Assembly (NCBI GenBank): GCA_902472315.1
Contig: CABRNM010000015.1
Location: 1 to 39,122 of the forward strand
Source: an uncultured Collinsella sp.
Lineage (GTDB): Bacteria; Actinomycetota; Coriobacteriia; Coriobacteriales; Coriobacteriaceae
Length of the DNA stretch: 39,122 nt
Reading direction: 5' to 3'
Shown here: one piece after another, positions 21,710-30,736 of the stretch
Layout of the letters: each line of letters begins with the position of its first letter
Numbering within the stretch: the first letter of the stretch is position 1
Translations under genes and position numbers: made by a program
The notes under the pieces: generated by a model
Databases searched by the model: none
Told to the model about the DNA's origin: nothing
What the model saw: only the letters and a program-made list of their open reading frames with translations

Positions 21710-24473
21710 ACTCGGCACTCTTGAGGGCGCCGACCATGTCGATCTTGTTGAGGATACGATTGGTAGCGAGGTTGACGATAAACGTAAAGCCAAAGGAAAG
21801 CACCACGGCGAGCACGTAGCTTAGCGGCTCGACCTCGACATCAAAGTACAGCGACGGCATCTGCAAAATGTACGTAAAACTCTCGGCCAGCAAGCCGCCC
21901 AGCGGCACGCCCAGCGCAGCGCCAATCGCCGTGAGGATCAACGTCTCCTTGTTGACGTAATGGTGCACCTCACCACGGCGGAAGCCCAGCACCTTGATGG
22001 TCGCCAGCTCGCGTTCGCGCTCGGAGATATTCGTGTTGGACAGCGTAAACACCACCACAAACGACAGGCACGCCGCCATAAAGGTCACGAGCACCACGAC
22101 CGAATTGATAATCGTAAAGTTCGCTTCATAGTTCTCCCAATGCTCGGCCGTACTCGAAATCGTAAGCCAACCGTCACTCTTAAGATTCTTGCTAAACGCA
22201 ATCTGGTCGGCCGGCGAGCCCTTAAGCAGCACAAAGATACCGTTAAGGCGTGCGCTTCGACCGAACGCACGCTCATAGGTGCCCTGCGTCATGTAAAGCG
22301 TGTTGCCCAGATAGTTAAGCGAAATGTCGCTGACTTTGACCTTGGCAACATTGAGCGACGAATCCTGGACGTGAGCCGTATCGCCCGGCTGAATCCCCAG
22401 CACCAGCTGTGAACTTTTACTCAGATACACGTCTCCGTCACGCAAAGGCAGCGGTTCTTTGGACTCATCCTCCAGACGCACGTAATCGCCCAAGTCACTC
22501 GTGCGGTCATCGGGCACCACGATCAGCTGCACGGTCTCGCTCTTGCCGCCAAACGTAAAGGTGACGTTGTCGGTCATAATCGGCAGGGTCGAGGTCACGG
22601 TCACGTTGAAATCATTGGCCGCGCTGCGCTCATCCAATGCCGCGCACGTCTGCGAAAAATCGTCGGGATTGGCGACCGCCAGCAGGTCGTAGCGCGTGAT
22701 ATGCCCGTACTGTTTGGGCGAAAGCGCCACCGACGTATCGCGAATGCCCATACCGCAGATCACGAGCGCCGTGCAGCCGGCGATACCGAAGATGGTCATA
22801 AAAGCGCGCTTTTTGTAGCGGAACAGGTTACGTGCTGCCACCTTGTTCAAAAAGCCCATGCGGCGCCAGATAAAGCCGATGCGCTCAAGCAAGATGCGAG
22901 AGCCGGCGCGTGGGGCCTTGGGACGCATGAGCGAGGCCGGGGTCTCGGCCATCTCGTGGCGGCAGGCGATAATCGTAGCGCCCACCACGCCCACGGCAAA
23001 CAGCGCCACCGAGACGATTGAGGACACGATGTCGTACGAGAGCAGCATCTGGGGCAGCGAGTACATGTCGTCGAACACCGTAAACAGGAACAGCGGCAGG
23101 CCCACAAATCCGATGATGTTGCCGAGCACGCCGCCGATCAGACATGCCCACAGCGCATAGTCCACGTATTTGGACAGGATGCGCTCGCGTGAATAGCCAA
23201 GCGCCTTGTACAGGCCAATAAGCGTGCGCTCCTCCTCGACCATGCGCGTGGCGGTGGTAAGACTGATGAGCACAGCGACGACAAAGAAGATAAATGGGAA
23301 AACCGTGGCGATGGCCTCGATCGAAGAACTGTCGCTCTCGACGCTCGAGTAGCTTGCGATGTTACCGCGGTCCTGAATGTACCAGGTGCATTCGCCCAGA
23401 TCGGAAAGCTCGGCGCGGGCATCGGCAAAATGCTGGTCGGCGGCGGCGCGGCGCTGGTCCAACTCGGCCTGAGCCTGGACGCGCTCCTCGCTGCCCTCGG
23501 CCATACGGTTGATGTTATCCTGCTCGATCCCAAAGAGCATGGCGGCCTGACGCTCGGCCGTATCCAAGCTTGTCGGCGTGTCAACCGTCAACTCCTGGAC
23601 GCGCGCCTTCTCACGCTCCTCGCGGATCTTCTCGATGTTGCCTTTGACCTCGTTGATCTTTGTCGTGTAGGCATCTGAATAGGAGTTAAGACTCTTGGCT
23701 CCCTCGACGATCACGTGGACTGCGGAGTAGGAAGAAGATGTCGCGGCATCTTCGCTCACATAGAACTTATAGTCCGCAGCCGAAGCAGCGCGAAAGGCGT
23801 TGACTGTCGAGTCGGAGCTCACATCAGTGGGGTCGAGGACCTCGGCCGTAATGGTGTAATCGCCCGCGGCAAACTGATCCTTGGCACTTTGGTTGGACGA
23901 GCTCGCGTCATTGGCGGCAAAACTCACCGTATCGCCGAGCTTTTTGCCCGAAGCCTTCAGGAACTTCGAAGTCACCGCGACCTCATCGGCGCTCTCGGGC
24001 AAATCGCCGCTCACCAGCACCGGCTGATCGATGTTCTCCTTGGAGAGACTTTGCACGACCACGCGCTCGCGCGTTGTGCCCACGGCGGTGTAGGCGGTCT
24101 CGGTGTAGATGCCCTCGACCGTCTCGACGCCGTCGACCTCTTGGATAGCCGCGAGATCGTCGCGCGTAAGGCCATAGGTCGACTGCACGTTAATGTCATA
24201 GACATTCTGCTGGTCAAAATAGGCGTCGACCGAATCGCACAAATCCTCGCAGCCCGCCTTAAGGCCGCACATCACGCTCACGCCAAGCGCAGTGATGACC
24301 ACGATAGATAGGAAGCGCTTAAGACTGCCCCGAATCGTGCGGTAGATGCCACGGCGAAAAACCGTCGGCACCATATCGTTTGAGCTTTGAGCGGTACGGT
24401 AGGTCGCGAACTCCCGGTCGCGGCCCGCGTGCTCCGTATCGTGGTTTTGGCTGTTTTGGCAATCTTGGTCCAT
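21708..24473 (-). CDS. FtsX/MacB-type ABC transporter permease
   Basis: The 921-residue membrane protein is a large FtsX-family permease. One span lies at about 52-72, then a long extracytoplasmic region (about 80-385) that includes a probable coiled coil (NEVKGNIEKIREEREKARVQEL to LDQRRAAADQHFADARAEL, about 270-358). A three-span block begins FPFIFFVVAVLISLTTATRMVEEERTLIGLYKALGYSR. A second half repeats the plan and ends with SERERELATIKVLGFRRGEVHHYVNKETLILTAIGAALG and a final span. Such proteins export or act mechanically rather than import. The ATPase gene ends 6 bases upstream. ATG 24473 is used; GTG 24485, overlapping the ATPase stop, is equally possible. Confidence 0.9.
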   Translation of the reverse strand: MDQDCQNSQNHDTEHAGRDREFATYRTAQSSNDMVPTVFRRGIYRTIRGSLKRFLSIVVITALGVSVMCGLKAGCEDLCDSVDAYFDQQNVYDINVQSTYGLTRDDLAAIQEVDGVETVEGIYTETAYTAVGTTRERVVVQSLSKENIDQPVLVSGDLPESADEVAVTSKFLKASGKKLGDTVSFAANDASSSNQSAKDQFAAGDYTITAEVLDPTDVSSDSTVNAFRAASAADYKFYVSEDAATSSSYSAVHVIVEGAKSLNSYSDAYTTKINEVKGNIEKIREEREKARVQELTVDTPTSLDTAERQAAMLFGIEQDNINRMAEGSEERVQAQAELDQRRAAADQHFADARAELSDLGECTWYIQDRGNIASYSSVESDSSSIEAIATVFPFIFFVVAVLISLTTATRMVEEERTLIGLYKALGYSRERILSKYVDYALWACLIGGVLGNIIGFVGLPLFLFTVFDDMYSLPQMLLSYDIVSSIVSVALFAVGVVGATIIACRHEMAETPASLMRPKAPRAGSRILLERIGFIWRRMGFLNKVAARNLFRYKKRAFMTIFGIAGCTALVICGMGIRDTSVALSPKQYGHITRYDLLAVANPDDFSQTCAALDERSAANDFNVTVTSTLPIMTDNVTFTFGGKSETVQLIVVPDDRTSDLGDYVRLEDESKEPLPLRDGDVYLSKSSQLVLGIQPGDTAHVQDSSLNVAKVKVSDISLNYLGNTLYMTQGTYERAFGRSARLNGIFVLLKGSPADQIAFSKNLKSDGWLTISSTAEHWENYEANFTIINSVVVLVTFMAACLSFVVVFTLSNTNISERERELATIKVLGFRRGEVHHYVNKETLILTAIGAALGVPLGGLLAESFTYILQMPSLYFDVEVEPLSYVLAVVLSFGFTFIVNLATNRILNKIDMVGALKSAE

Positions 24474-24478
24474 GGGCG

Positions 24479-25180
24479 CTACCACTCGATCGTCTCGATA
24501 GGCACGGGATTTTGCTGGACCGTCTCGCTCTCCACGCGGCCGCTCTTAAAGCGGATCAGGCGATCGGCCATGGGCGCCAGCGCGGAGTTGTGGGTGATGA
24601 TAATGACCGTGATGTCCTGCTTGCGGCAGGTGTCCTGTAGCAACTGCAAGATCTGCTTGCCGGTTTTGTAGTCGAGTGCACCCGTGGGCTCGTCGCACAA
24701 AAGCAGCTTGGGATTCTTGGCCAGTGCGCGGGCAATGGACACGCGCTGCTGCTCGCCGCCCGAAAGCTGTGCCGGAAAGTTGCCCAGGCGCTCGCCCAGG
24801 CCAACCTGACGAAGCGTCTGTTCGGCATCGAGCGAATCGGGGCAAATCTGTGCCGCGAGCTCAACGTTTTCAAGCGCCGTCAAGTTGGGGACCAAATTGT
24901 AGAACTGGAAGACAAAGCCGACGTCGGCGCGGCGGTATTCCACGAGCTGCGCCTCGTTGGCAGAGCTCACGTCGCGCCCGTCCACCGTCACGGTGCCGGA
25001 GGTCGCCGTATCCATGCCGCCCAGAATGTTGAGCGCCGTGGTCTTGCCGGCACCCGAAGCACCCAGAATGATGGCGAGCTCGCCGCGCTCGACCGTAAAG
25101 CTCGCGCCGTCGAGCGCATGAATGCGGGCATCGCCCTCGCCGTATGCTTTGACGACGTCTTTGAATTCGATATAGGCCAT
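24479..25180 (-). CDS. ABC transporter ATP-binding protein (LolD/MacB type)
   Basis: The 233-residue ATPase has Walker A GASGAGKTT (40-48), Q-loop in GFVFQFYNLVPNLTALENVELA, signature LSGGEQQRVSIARALA, Walker B LLLCDEPTGALD and switch His in VIIITHNSALA. GEGDARIHALDGASFTVERGE and DEPTGALDYKTG identify the LolD/MacB/SalX group that pairs with FtsX-type permeases. It lies directly upstream of such a permease, so the two form one transporter. ATG 25180 follows GGGAG; a TTG three bases earlier is possible. The region upstream holds dispersed repeat copy E. Confidence 0.93.
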   Translation of the reverse strand: MAYIEFKDVVKAYGEGDARIHALDGASFTVERGELAIILGASGAGKTTALNILGGMDTATSGTVTVDGRDVSSANEAQLVEYRRADVGFVFQFYNLVPNLTALENVELAAQICPDSLDAEQTLRQVGLGERLGNFPAQLSGGEQQRVSIARALAKNPKLLLCDEPTGALDYKTGKQILQLLQDTCRKQDITVIIITHNSALAPMADRLIRFKSGRVESETVQQNPVPIETIEW

Positions 25181-25233
25181 CAATCGGCTCCCATCTGGTC
25201 GGATAACTCTTTAGTATTACCCATTTCGCACCG

Positions 25234-25279
25234 ACCAAAAAGGGACAGGTTTATTTTGGCAGGTTTTATATGGGGAAAC
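25234..25279 (-). repeat. Dispersed CCTGCCAAAA hairpin repeat, copy E (inverted)
   Basis: ACCAAAAAGGGACAGGTTTA, TTTTGGCAGGTTTTAT and a final GGGGAAAC are the reverse complement of the unit in copies A-D. It lies 54 bases upstream of the ABC ATPase start, in its leader or promoter region. Confidence 0.85.
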
Positions 25280-25451
25280 GGCAGCTATAGATGAGGCGCC
25301 GGGGAGGCAGAGACATCATCGGCGGGGTCAGGCCGACCGCCAAACACAACGCACGCATCTCAATCTGTCAGCCAAATCATTCGAGCAGCTGTTCGTTTCT
25401 ATAATATGATTCCGCTATCTAAGCAGGCCGATACGCAGAAAGACGGCCAAC

Positions 25452-25610
25452 ATGGCGTTCGACTTTAAGAAGGAATGCAAGGAGCTCTACAAACCTGCAA
25501 GCAAGCCGGGCATCGTAACTGTCCCGCCATTCAATCTCAGGACGGGATTCAGTCGGGATTCAATTTCAACAAACGGCATCATCCGGCAACCGATATGTAA
25601 GGCTGTATAA
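25452..25610 (+). pseudogene. Truncated GyrI-like protein remnant
   Basis: The 52-codon ORF starts MAFDFKKECKELYKPASKPG then IVTVPPFN. This is the N-terminus of GyrI-like small-molecule-binding proteins, which normally continue into an AVRGxGDPN block and run to about 200 residues. Here the match stops after about 28 residues and the sequence changes to RTGFSRDSISTNG and a stop. TATAAT at 25400-25405 is a plausible -10. It appears to be a deletion remnant left when the CRISPR locus or another segment was joined here. The rest of the 536-base gap before cas9 holds dispersed repeat E and no other gene. Confidence 0.6.
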
Positions 25611-25716
25611 ATCGTTTCCGTTTGCCTAACAAAATGACCGCTCGGCTAACAAGCTCGGCCCATGTCCCCACGCGATGGTACTGTTCTCTAGAGTTCTTAT
25701 TAGAGAGGGGTGCTCC

Positions 25717-28700
25717 ATGGAGATCACCATCAATCGCGAAATTGGGAAGCTCGGACTTCCCAGGCATCTTGTGCTTGGCATGGATCCAGGAATTGCAAGC
25801 TGCGGATTCGCACTTATCGACACAGCCAATCATGAAATCCTGGATTTGGGCGTCAGATTATTTGACTCTCCAACTCATCCTAAAACGGGCCAAAGTCTTG
25901 CGGTTATTCGCAGGGGCTTCCGCTCTACCCGTCGAAACATTGACCGTACCCAGGCGCGCTTGAAGCACTGTCTCCAAATCCTCAAGGCTTATGGCCTCAT
26001 CCCCCAAGACGCCACCAAAGAGTACTTCCACACCACAAAAGGCGACAAGCAGCCGCTCAAGCTTCGCGTTGATGGGCTTGACCGCCTGCTCAACGATCGC
26101 GAGTGGGCACTAGTCCTATACTCCCTCTGCAAGCGCCGTGGATACATCCCCCACGGAGAAGGCAATCAGGATAAATCAAGCGAAGGCGGCAAGGTACTAT
26201 CTGCCCTTGCGGCCAACAAGGAAGCAATTGCGGAGACCTCGTGCCGCACCGTTGGCGAATGGCTCGCTCAGCAGCCTCAAAGTCGCAATCGTGGCGGCAA
26301 TTACGACAAGTGTGTAACGCACGCCCAGCTTATCGAAGAAACTCATATCCTATTTGATGCTCAACGCTCCTTTGGCTCCAAATACGCTTCGCCGGAATTT
26401 GAGGCCGCATATATCGAAGTTTGCGATTGGGAGCGTTCGCGCAAAGACTTCGACCGCCGCACGTATGACCTCGTTGGCCACTGCTCATACTTCCCAACAG
26501 AAAAACGAGCTGCACGCTGCACGCTTACGAGCGAACTCGTTTCAGCCTATGGCGCACTCGGCAACATCACCATCATCCACGAAAACGGGACCTCTCGCGC
26601 CCTGAGCGCAACGGAGCGCGATGAGTGCATTGCAATCCTGTTCTCGTGCGAGCCAATTCGAGGCAACAAAGATTGTGCTGTTAAATTCGGCGCCCTCAGA
26701 AAAGCGCTCGACCTTAGTTCCGGCGATTACTTTAAGGGAGTTCCAGCTGCCGACGAAAAAACGCGCGAGGTGTACAAGCCCAAGGGATGGCGCGTGCTCC
26801 GCAATACCCTCAATGCGGCCAACCCCATTCTCCTGCAGCGTTTGCGCGATGACCGCAATCTCGCCGATGCCGTTATGGAGGCGGTGGCATACTCTTCAGC
26901 CCTCCCCGTACTCCAAGAGCAGCTTCAGGGGCTACCGCTTTCGGAAGCGGAGATCGAGGCGCTTTGCAGGCTTCCCTATTCATCCAAAGCTCTTAACGGC
27001 TATGGCAACCGTTCCAAAAAAGCACTCGACATGCTGCTCGATTGCCTCGAGGAGCCCGAGGTCCTCAACCTTACGCAGGCCGAAAATGACTGCGGTCTGC
27101 TGGGACTTCGCATCGCTGGCGCCCAGCTCGAGCGCTCCGATCGCCTGATGCCCTATGAGACCTGGATCGAACGTACCGGTCGGACAAATAACAATCCCGT
27201 CGTCATTCGCGCCATGTCGCAAATGCGAAAAGTGGTCAACGCCATCTGCCGCAAGTGGGGCGTGCCAAACGAAATCCACGTTGAGCTTGATCGAGAGCTC
27301 AGGTTGCCTCAGCGCGCAAAAGACGAGATTGCCAAGGCCAATAAGAAGAACGAGAAAAATCGCGAGCGCATTGCCGGGCAAATCGCTGAACTGCGTGGCT
27401 GCACGGCAGATGAGGTCACGGGCAAACAGATAGAGAAGTACCGCCTGTGGGAAGAGCAGGAATGCTTCGACCTTTACACGGGCGCTAAAATCGAAGTCGA
27501 TCGCCTAATTAGCGACGACACCTACACGCAGATTGACCACATCCTGCCGTTCTCTCGCACGGGAGAAAACTCACGCAACAACAAAGTCCTGGTCCTCGCC
27601 AAAAGCAATCAGGATAAACGCGAACAGACACCTTACGAATGGATGTCCCACGACGGTGCGCCTTCATGGGATGCTTTTGAACGTCGCGTTCAGGAAAACC
27701 AGAAACTCAGCCGTCGCAAAAAGAACTTCCTGCTGGAAAAAGACCTTGATACCAAGGAAGGCGAATTCTTAGCACGCAGCTTCACCGACACCGCCTATAT
27801 GTCGCGAGAAGTATGCGCTTACCTCGCCGACTGTCTGCTGTTCCCCGATGATGGCGCAAAGGCACATGTTGTTCCTACCACTGGCAGAGCGACCGCATGG
27901 CTGCGTCGCAGGTGGGGGCTTAACTTTGGTTCGAATGGCGAAAAAGACCGCTCGGACGATCGTCACCATGCCACCGATGCTTGTGTGATTGCAGCATGTA
28001 GTCGAAGCCTCGTGATTAAAACCGCTCGAATCAACCAAGAGACACATTGGAGCATAACCAGAGGTATGAACGAGACCCAACGCCGCGATGCCATCATGAA
28101 GGCTCTCGAAAGTGTCATGCCCTGGGAAACCTTTGCGAACGAAGTACGCGCGGCGCACGATTTCGTCGTACCCACCCGCTTTGTTCCGCGTAAGGGAAAG
28201 GGCGAGTTGTTCGAGCAGACGGTCTATCGTTATGCCGGCGTCAACGCACAGGGTAAAGACCTCGCTCGCAAGGCGAGCTCCGATAAGAACATCGTCATGG
28301 GCAACGCCGTTGTGTCGGCAGACGAGAAGTCGGTCATCAAGGTGAGCGAAATGCTGTGTTTGAGGCTCTGGCATGACCCAGAGGCCAAGAAGGGACAGGG
28401 CGCTTGGTACGCAGACCCGGTCTACAAGGCGGATATTCCTGCACTTAAGGATGGGACGTATGTACCCAGGATTGCGAAGGCGCATACTGGCCGAAAAGCC
28501 TGGAAACCCGTGCCCGAAAGTGCCATGAAGAAACCGCCGCTGGAGATATATCTGGGCGATCTGGTGCAAATCGGCGATTTTGTGGGGCGGTTTAGTGGCT
28601 ACAACATCGATAACGCCAACTGGTCCTTTGTAGACAGGCTTACTCGAATTAAAATAAGTTGTCCTACCGTTGGAAAACTAAGCAACGATATGTCACCCTT

Positions 28701-28728
28701 TGTTGTTCGAGAATCACCCATCAAGTAA
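25717..28728 (+). CDS. cas9: Cas9 RNA-guided endonuclease, compact type II-C
   Basis: Cas9 cuts DNA matching a crRNA paired with tracrRNA. The 1003-residue size is that of compact II-C proteins. RuvC-I is LVLGMDPGIASCGFALID with D23; an arginine-rich bridge helix follows (RRGFRSTRRNIDRTQARLKH). The REC lobe has the II-C block VGHCSYFPTEKRAAR. RuvC-II is EIHVELDRELRLP with E523. The HNH domain has D607-H608 in IDHILPFSR and N631 in AKSNQDKRE. RuvC-III is DRHHATDACVIAAC with H751 and D754. The C-terminal part, about 780-1003, would read the PAM. All catalytic residues are intact. The start follows GAGAGGGG by 6 bases; the in-frame ATG at 25675 lacks one. A terminator follows. GC content looks lower than in flanking genes. 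Confidence 0.97.
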   Translation: MEITINREIGKLGLPRHLVLGMDPGIASCGFALIDTANHEILDLGVRLFDSPTHPKTGQSLAVIRRGFRSTRRNIDRTQARLKHCLQILKAYGLIPQDATKEYFHTTKGDKQPLKLRVDGLDRLLNDREWALVLYSLCKRRGYIPHGEGNQDKSSEGGKVLSALAANKEAIAETSCRTVGEWLAQQPQSRNRGGNYDKCVTHAQLIEETHILFDAQRSFGSKYASPEFEAAYIEVCDWERSRKDFDRRTYDLVGHCSYFPTEKRAARCTLTSELVSAYGALGNITIIHENGTSRALSATERDECIAILFSCEPIRGNKDCAVKFGALRKALDLSSGDYFKGVPAADEKTREVYKPKGWRVLRNTLNAANPILLQRLRDDRNLADAVMEAVAYSSALPVLQEQLQGLPLSEAEIEALCRLPYSSKALNGYGNRSKKALDMLLDCLEEPEVLNLTQAENDCGLLGLRIAGAQLERSDRLMPYETWIERTGRTNNNPVVIRAMSQMRKVVNAICRKWGVPNEIHVELDRELRLPQRAKDEIAKANKKNEKNRERIAGQIAELRGCTADEVTGKQIEKYRLWEEQECFDLYTGAKIEVDRLISDDTYTQIDHILPFSRTGENSRNNKVLVLAKSNQDKREQTPYEWMSHDGAPSWDAFERRVQENQKLSRRKKNFLLEKDLDTKEGEFLARSFTDTAYMSREVCAYLADCLLFPDDGAKAHVVPTTGRATAWLRRRWGLNFGSNGEKDRSDDRHHATDACVIAACSRSLVIKTARINQETHWSITRGMNETQRRDAIMKALESVMPWETFANEVRAAHDFVVPTRFVPRKGKGELFEQTVYRYAGVNAQGKDLARKASSDKNIVMGNAVVSADEKSVIKVSEMLCLRLWHDPEAKKGQGAWYADPVYKADIPALKDGTYVPRIAKAHTGRKAWKPVPESAMKKPPLEIYLGDLVQIGDFVGRFSGYNIDNANWSFVDRLTRIKISCPTVGKLSNDMSPFVVRESPIK

Positions 28729-28739
28729 AGCAGCTGCTT

Positions 28740-28779
28740 GCCCCGCACATTTCTTGCTTAATCGTGTGGGGCTTTTGCT
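28740..28779 (+). terminator. Intrinsic terminator of cas9
   Basis: GCCCCGCAC (28740-28748) pairs with GTGTGGGGC (28764-28772) with one wobble, followed by TTTTGCTTATT. It isolates cas9 from the array. Confidence 0.88.
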
Positions 28780-28826
28780 TATTCCTTGTTGCCCTTTATA
28801 ACGCATAGACCCATAAATGCAATCGG

Positions 28827-28876
28827 TTGAGAACCTTCGCCTCTATGCCATATACGCTCCCCATGGCGATACGTTA
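28827..28876 (+). promoter_or_regulatory. Predicted CRISPR leader promoter and repeat-like vestige
   Basis: TTGAGA (28827-28832) and TATACG (28851-28856) are 18 bases apart and point into the array, whose first repeat starts at 28906. CCCCATGGCGATACGTT follows at about 28859-28875 and matches the 3' half of the repeat (CCCCAAGGTGATACGCT) at 14 of 17 positions, suggesting a decayed repeat or a second start site. Confidence 0.45.
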
Positions 28877-28905
28877 ACGGGCATAATTGCAAGCTGCATC
28901 GCGCA

Positions 28906-30457
28906 GTCTTGAGCACGCGCCCTTCCCCAAGGTGATACGCTGGAGTTCCTTTCTTTCGTTTGTTCCCTTTCGTCTTGAGCACGCGCCCTTCCCCAAGGTG
29001 ATACGCTTGGCACGTGGTGGACGAGTACCGCTACTCGGTCTTGAGCACGCGCCCTTCCCCAAGGTGATACGCTGTGCGCCGCATTGGCTACGCCGACAGC
29101 GTCGTCTTGAGCACGCGCCCTTCCCCAAGGTGATACGCTGCTATCGCGTCACGTTTGGTCAATGAGTTGGTCTTGAGCACGCGCCCTTCCCCAAGGTGAT
29201 ACGCTCAATAGCACGTGCCCGCGTGGACATGTTACGTCTTGAGCACGCGCCCTTCCCCAAGGTGATACGCTGACGGTTCCGATGATAATTAAAATTGCTC
29301 CGTCTTGAGCACGCGCCCTTCCCCAAGGTGATACGCTCTGCGTAAAGCACTTGCAAGCGATGGCACCGTCTTGAGCACGCGCCCTTCCCCAAGGTGATAC
29401 GCTTCCCATTTCTCGTCGGAAAATGGGAACAGTTGGTCTTGAGCACGCGCCCTTCCCCAAGGTGATACGCTAAATCCCATCGTTAACGACTAGCGTTAGT
29501 AGTCTTGAGCACGCGCCCTTCCCCAAGGTGATACGCTCACCTCGTCACCCATGATGGCGGCTCCGGTGTCTTGAGCACGCGCCCTTCCCCAAGGTGATAC
29601 GCAACGGCGTTGAGCACGTCTACGGCATTAACAAGTCTTGAGCACGCGCCCTTCCCCAAGGTGATACGCTCACCCGTGGCACGCGACCCTCTACGAGCAG
29701 GTCTTGAGCACGCGCCCTTCCCCAAGGTGATACGCTCAAGTTCGCCCCGCTTCCCTTGTCGAAAAGGTCTTGAGCACGCGCCCTTCCCCAAGGTGATACG
29801 CTCCGCCCACCCGACACGACCAAACGGAAAAAGTCTTGAGCACGCGCCCTTCCCCAAGGTGATACGCTCACCTGCCGTACATGCGCCCGAACTTGGAGTC
29901 TTGAGCACGCGCCCTTCCCCAAGGTGATACGCTTATCACCAACAGAATCTACAAGTGTCTGAGTCTTGAGCACGCGCCCTTCCCCAAGGTGATACGCAAC
30001 GTGCCACAGTGCAACATTGGTTGTCGCAGTCTTGAGCACGCGCCCTTCCCCAAGGTGATACGCCTGTTCAAGATCGGCAATCGCCGTGCACAGGTCTTGA
30101 GCACGCGCCCTTCCCCAAGGTGATACGCTAAGAATTGGCGCGGTTGCGAAAACATTGACGTCTTGAGCACGCGCCCTTCCCCAAGGTGATACGCTTGGAA
30201 GCTCCCTGATGACGCAATACTACTGTCTTGAGCACGCGCCCTTCCCCAAGGTGATACGCAGAGTGCAGGCTGCGCAAGGCCGGGCTTCGAGTCTTGAGCA
30301 CGCGCCCTTCCCCAAGGTGATACGCACGGCATGCAGAGCGGCACGGTGAACGTGGAGTCTTGAGCACGCGCCCTTCCCCAAGGTGATACGCTGCCCCGTG
30401 TGGGGAACCAAGGGCTACTCCGTCTTGAGCACGCGCCCTTCCCCAAGGTGATACGCA
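28906..30457 (+). CRISPR. Type II-C CRISPR array, 24 repeats and 23 spacers
   Basis: The 36-base repeat starts GTCTTGAGCACGCGCCC and ends TTCCCCAAGGTGATACGCT. The first 35 bases look identical in all 24 copies. The last base is T in 18 copies, A in repeats 11, 17, 21, 22 and 24, and C in repeat 18. Spacers are 30 bases (16 of them), 29 (5), 31 (1) and 32 (1). The repeat 5' end GTCTTGAGC resembles the GTTTTAGAGC end of other type II repeats, and the tracrRNA at 30737 pairs with the plus-strand repeat, so crRNAs are read rightward. Variation concentrates at the right end, which fits a leader on the left. The array sits between cas9 and cas1 rather than after cas2. Confidence 0.98.
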
Positions 30458-30465
30458 TGTGCGCA

Positions 30466-30500
30466 CAGAAAAGCCCCTTTAACAGGGGCTTTTCTGTTTC
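30466..30500 (+). terminator. Terminator at the end of the CRISPR array
   Basis: CAGAAAAGCCCC (30466-30477) is exactly complementary to GGGGCTTTTCTG (30485-30496), followed by TTTC. It lies 8 bases past the last repeat, consistent with rightward array transcription. Confidence 0.8.
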
Positions 30501-30736
30501 AAGCCTCAAAAAAAGAAGACTGATTCGACCTCAGATCTACATCTGCGATTCATTTTTTTCGAGACAAAATGCGTCGACACGTCGCGCTTCACGCAAGAAA
30601 AGAGCCGTATTCGGCACAGCGATTTATGTACTTTTCTTCACAATCGAATCAATCCTTAGGCGAAAAAACGCTCAAAAGGACCCGCCCAAATGCTATTCAT
30701 AGCTACCGTTTACGGAATACTGGCTAACACTCGCCC

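Noticed and set aside
28855..28877. Repeat-like CCCCATGGCGATACGTT as an alternative tracrRNA anti-repeat with the array read leftward
   Set aside because: It covers only half the repeat, is followed by the array itself and has no stem-loops or terminator, whereas 30737-30855 has all of these.
28874..30509. Open reading frames through the array encoding repeated LEHAPFPKVIR or RITLGKGACSR peptides
   Set aside because: They are translations of the CRISPR repeat; the 66-base period is divisible by 3, which keeps frames open by chance.
30458..30736. A gene between the array terminator and the tracrRNA
   Set aside because: Only short frames starting inside the last repeat are open; no ribosome binding site or domain is visible.
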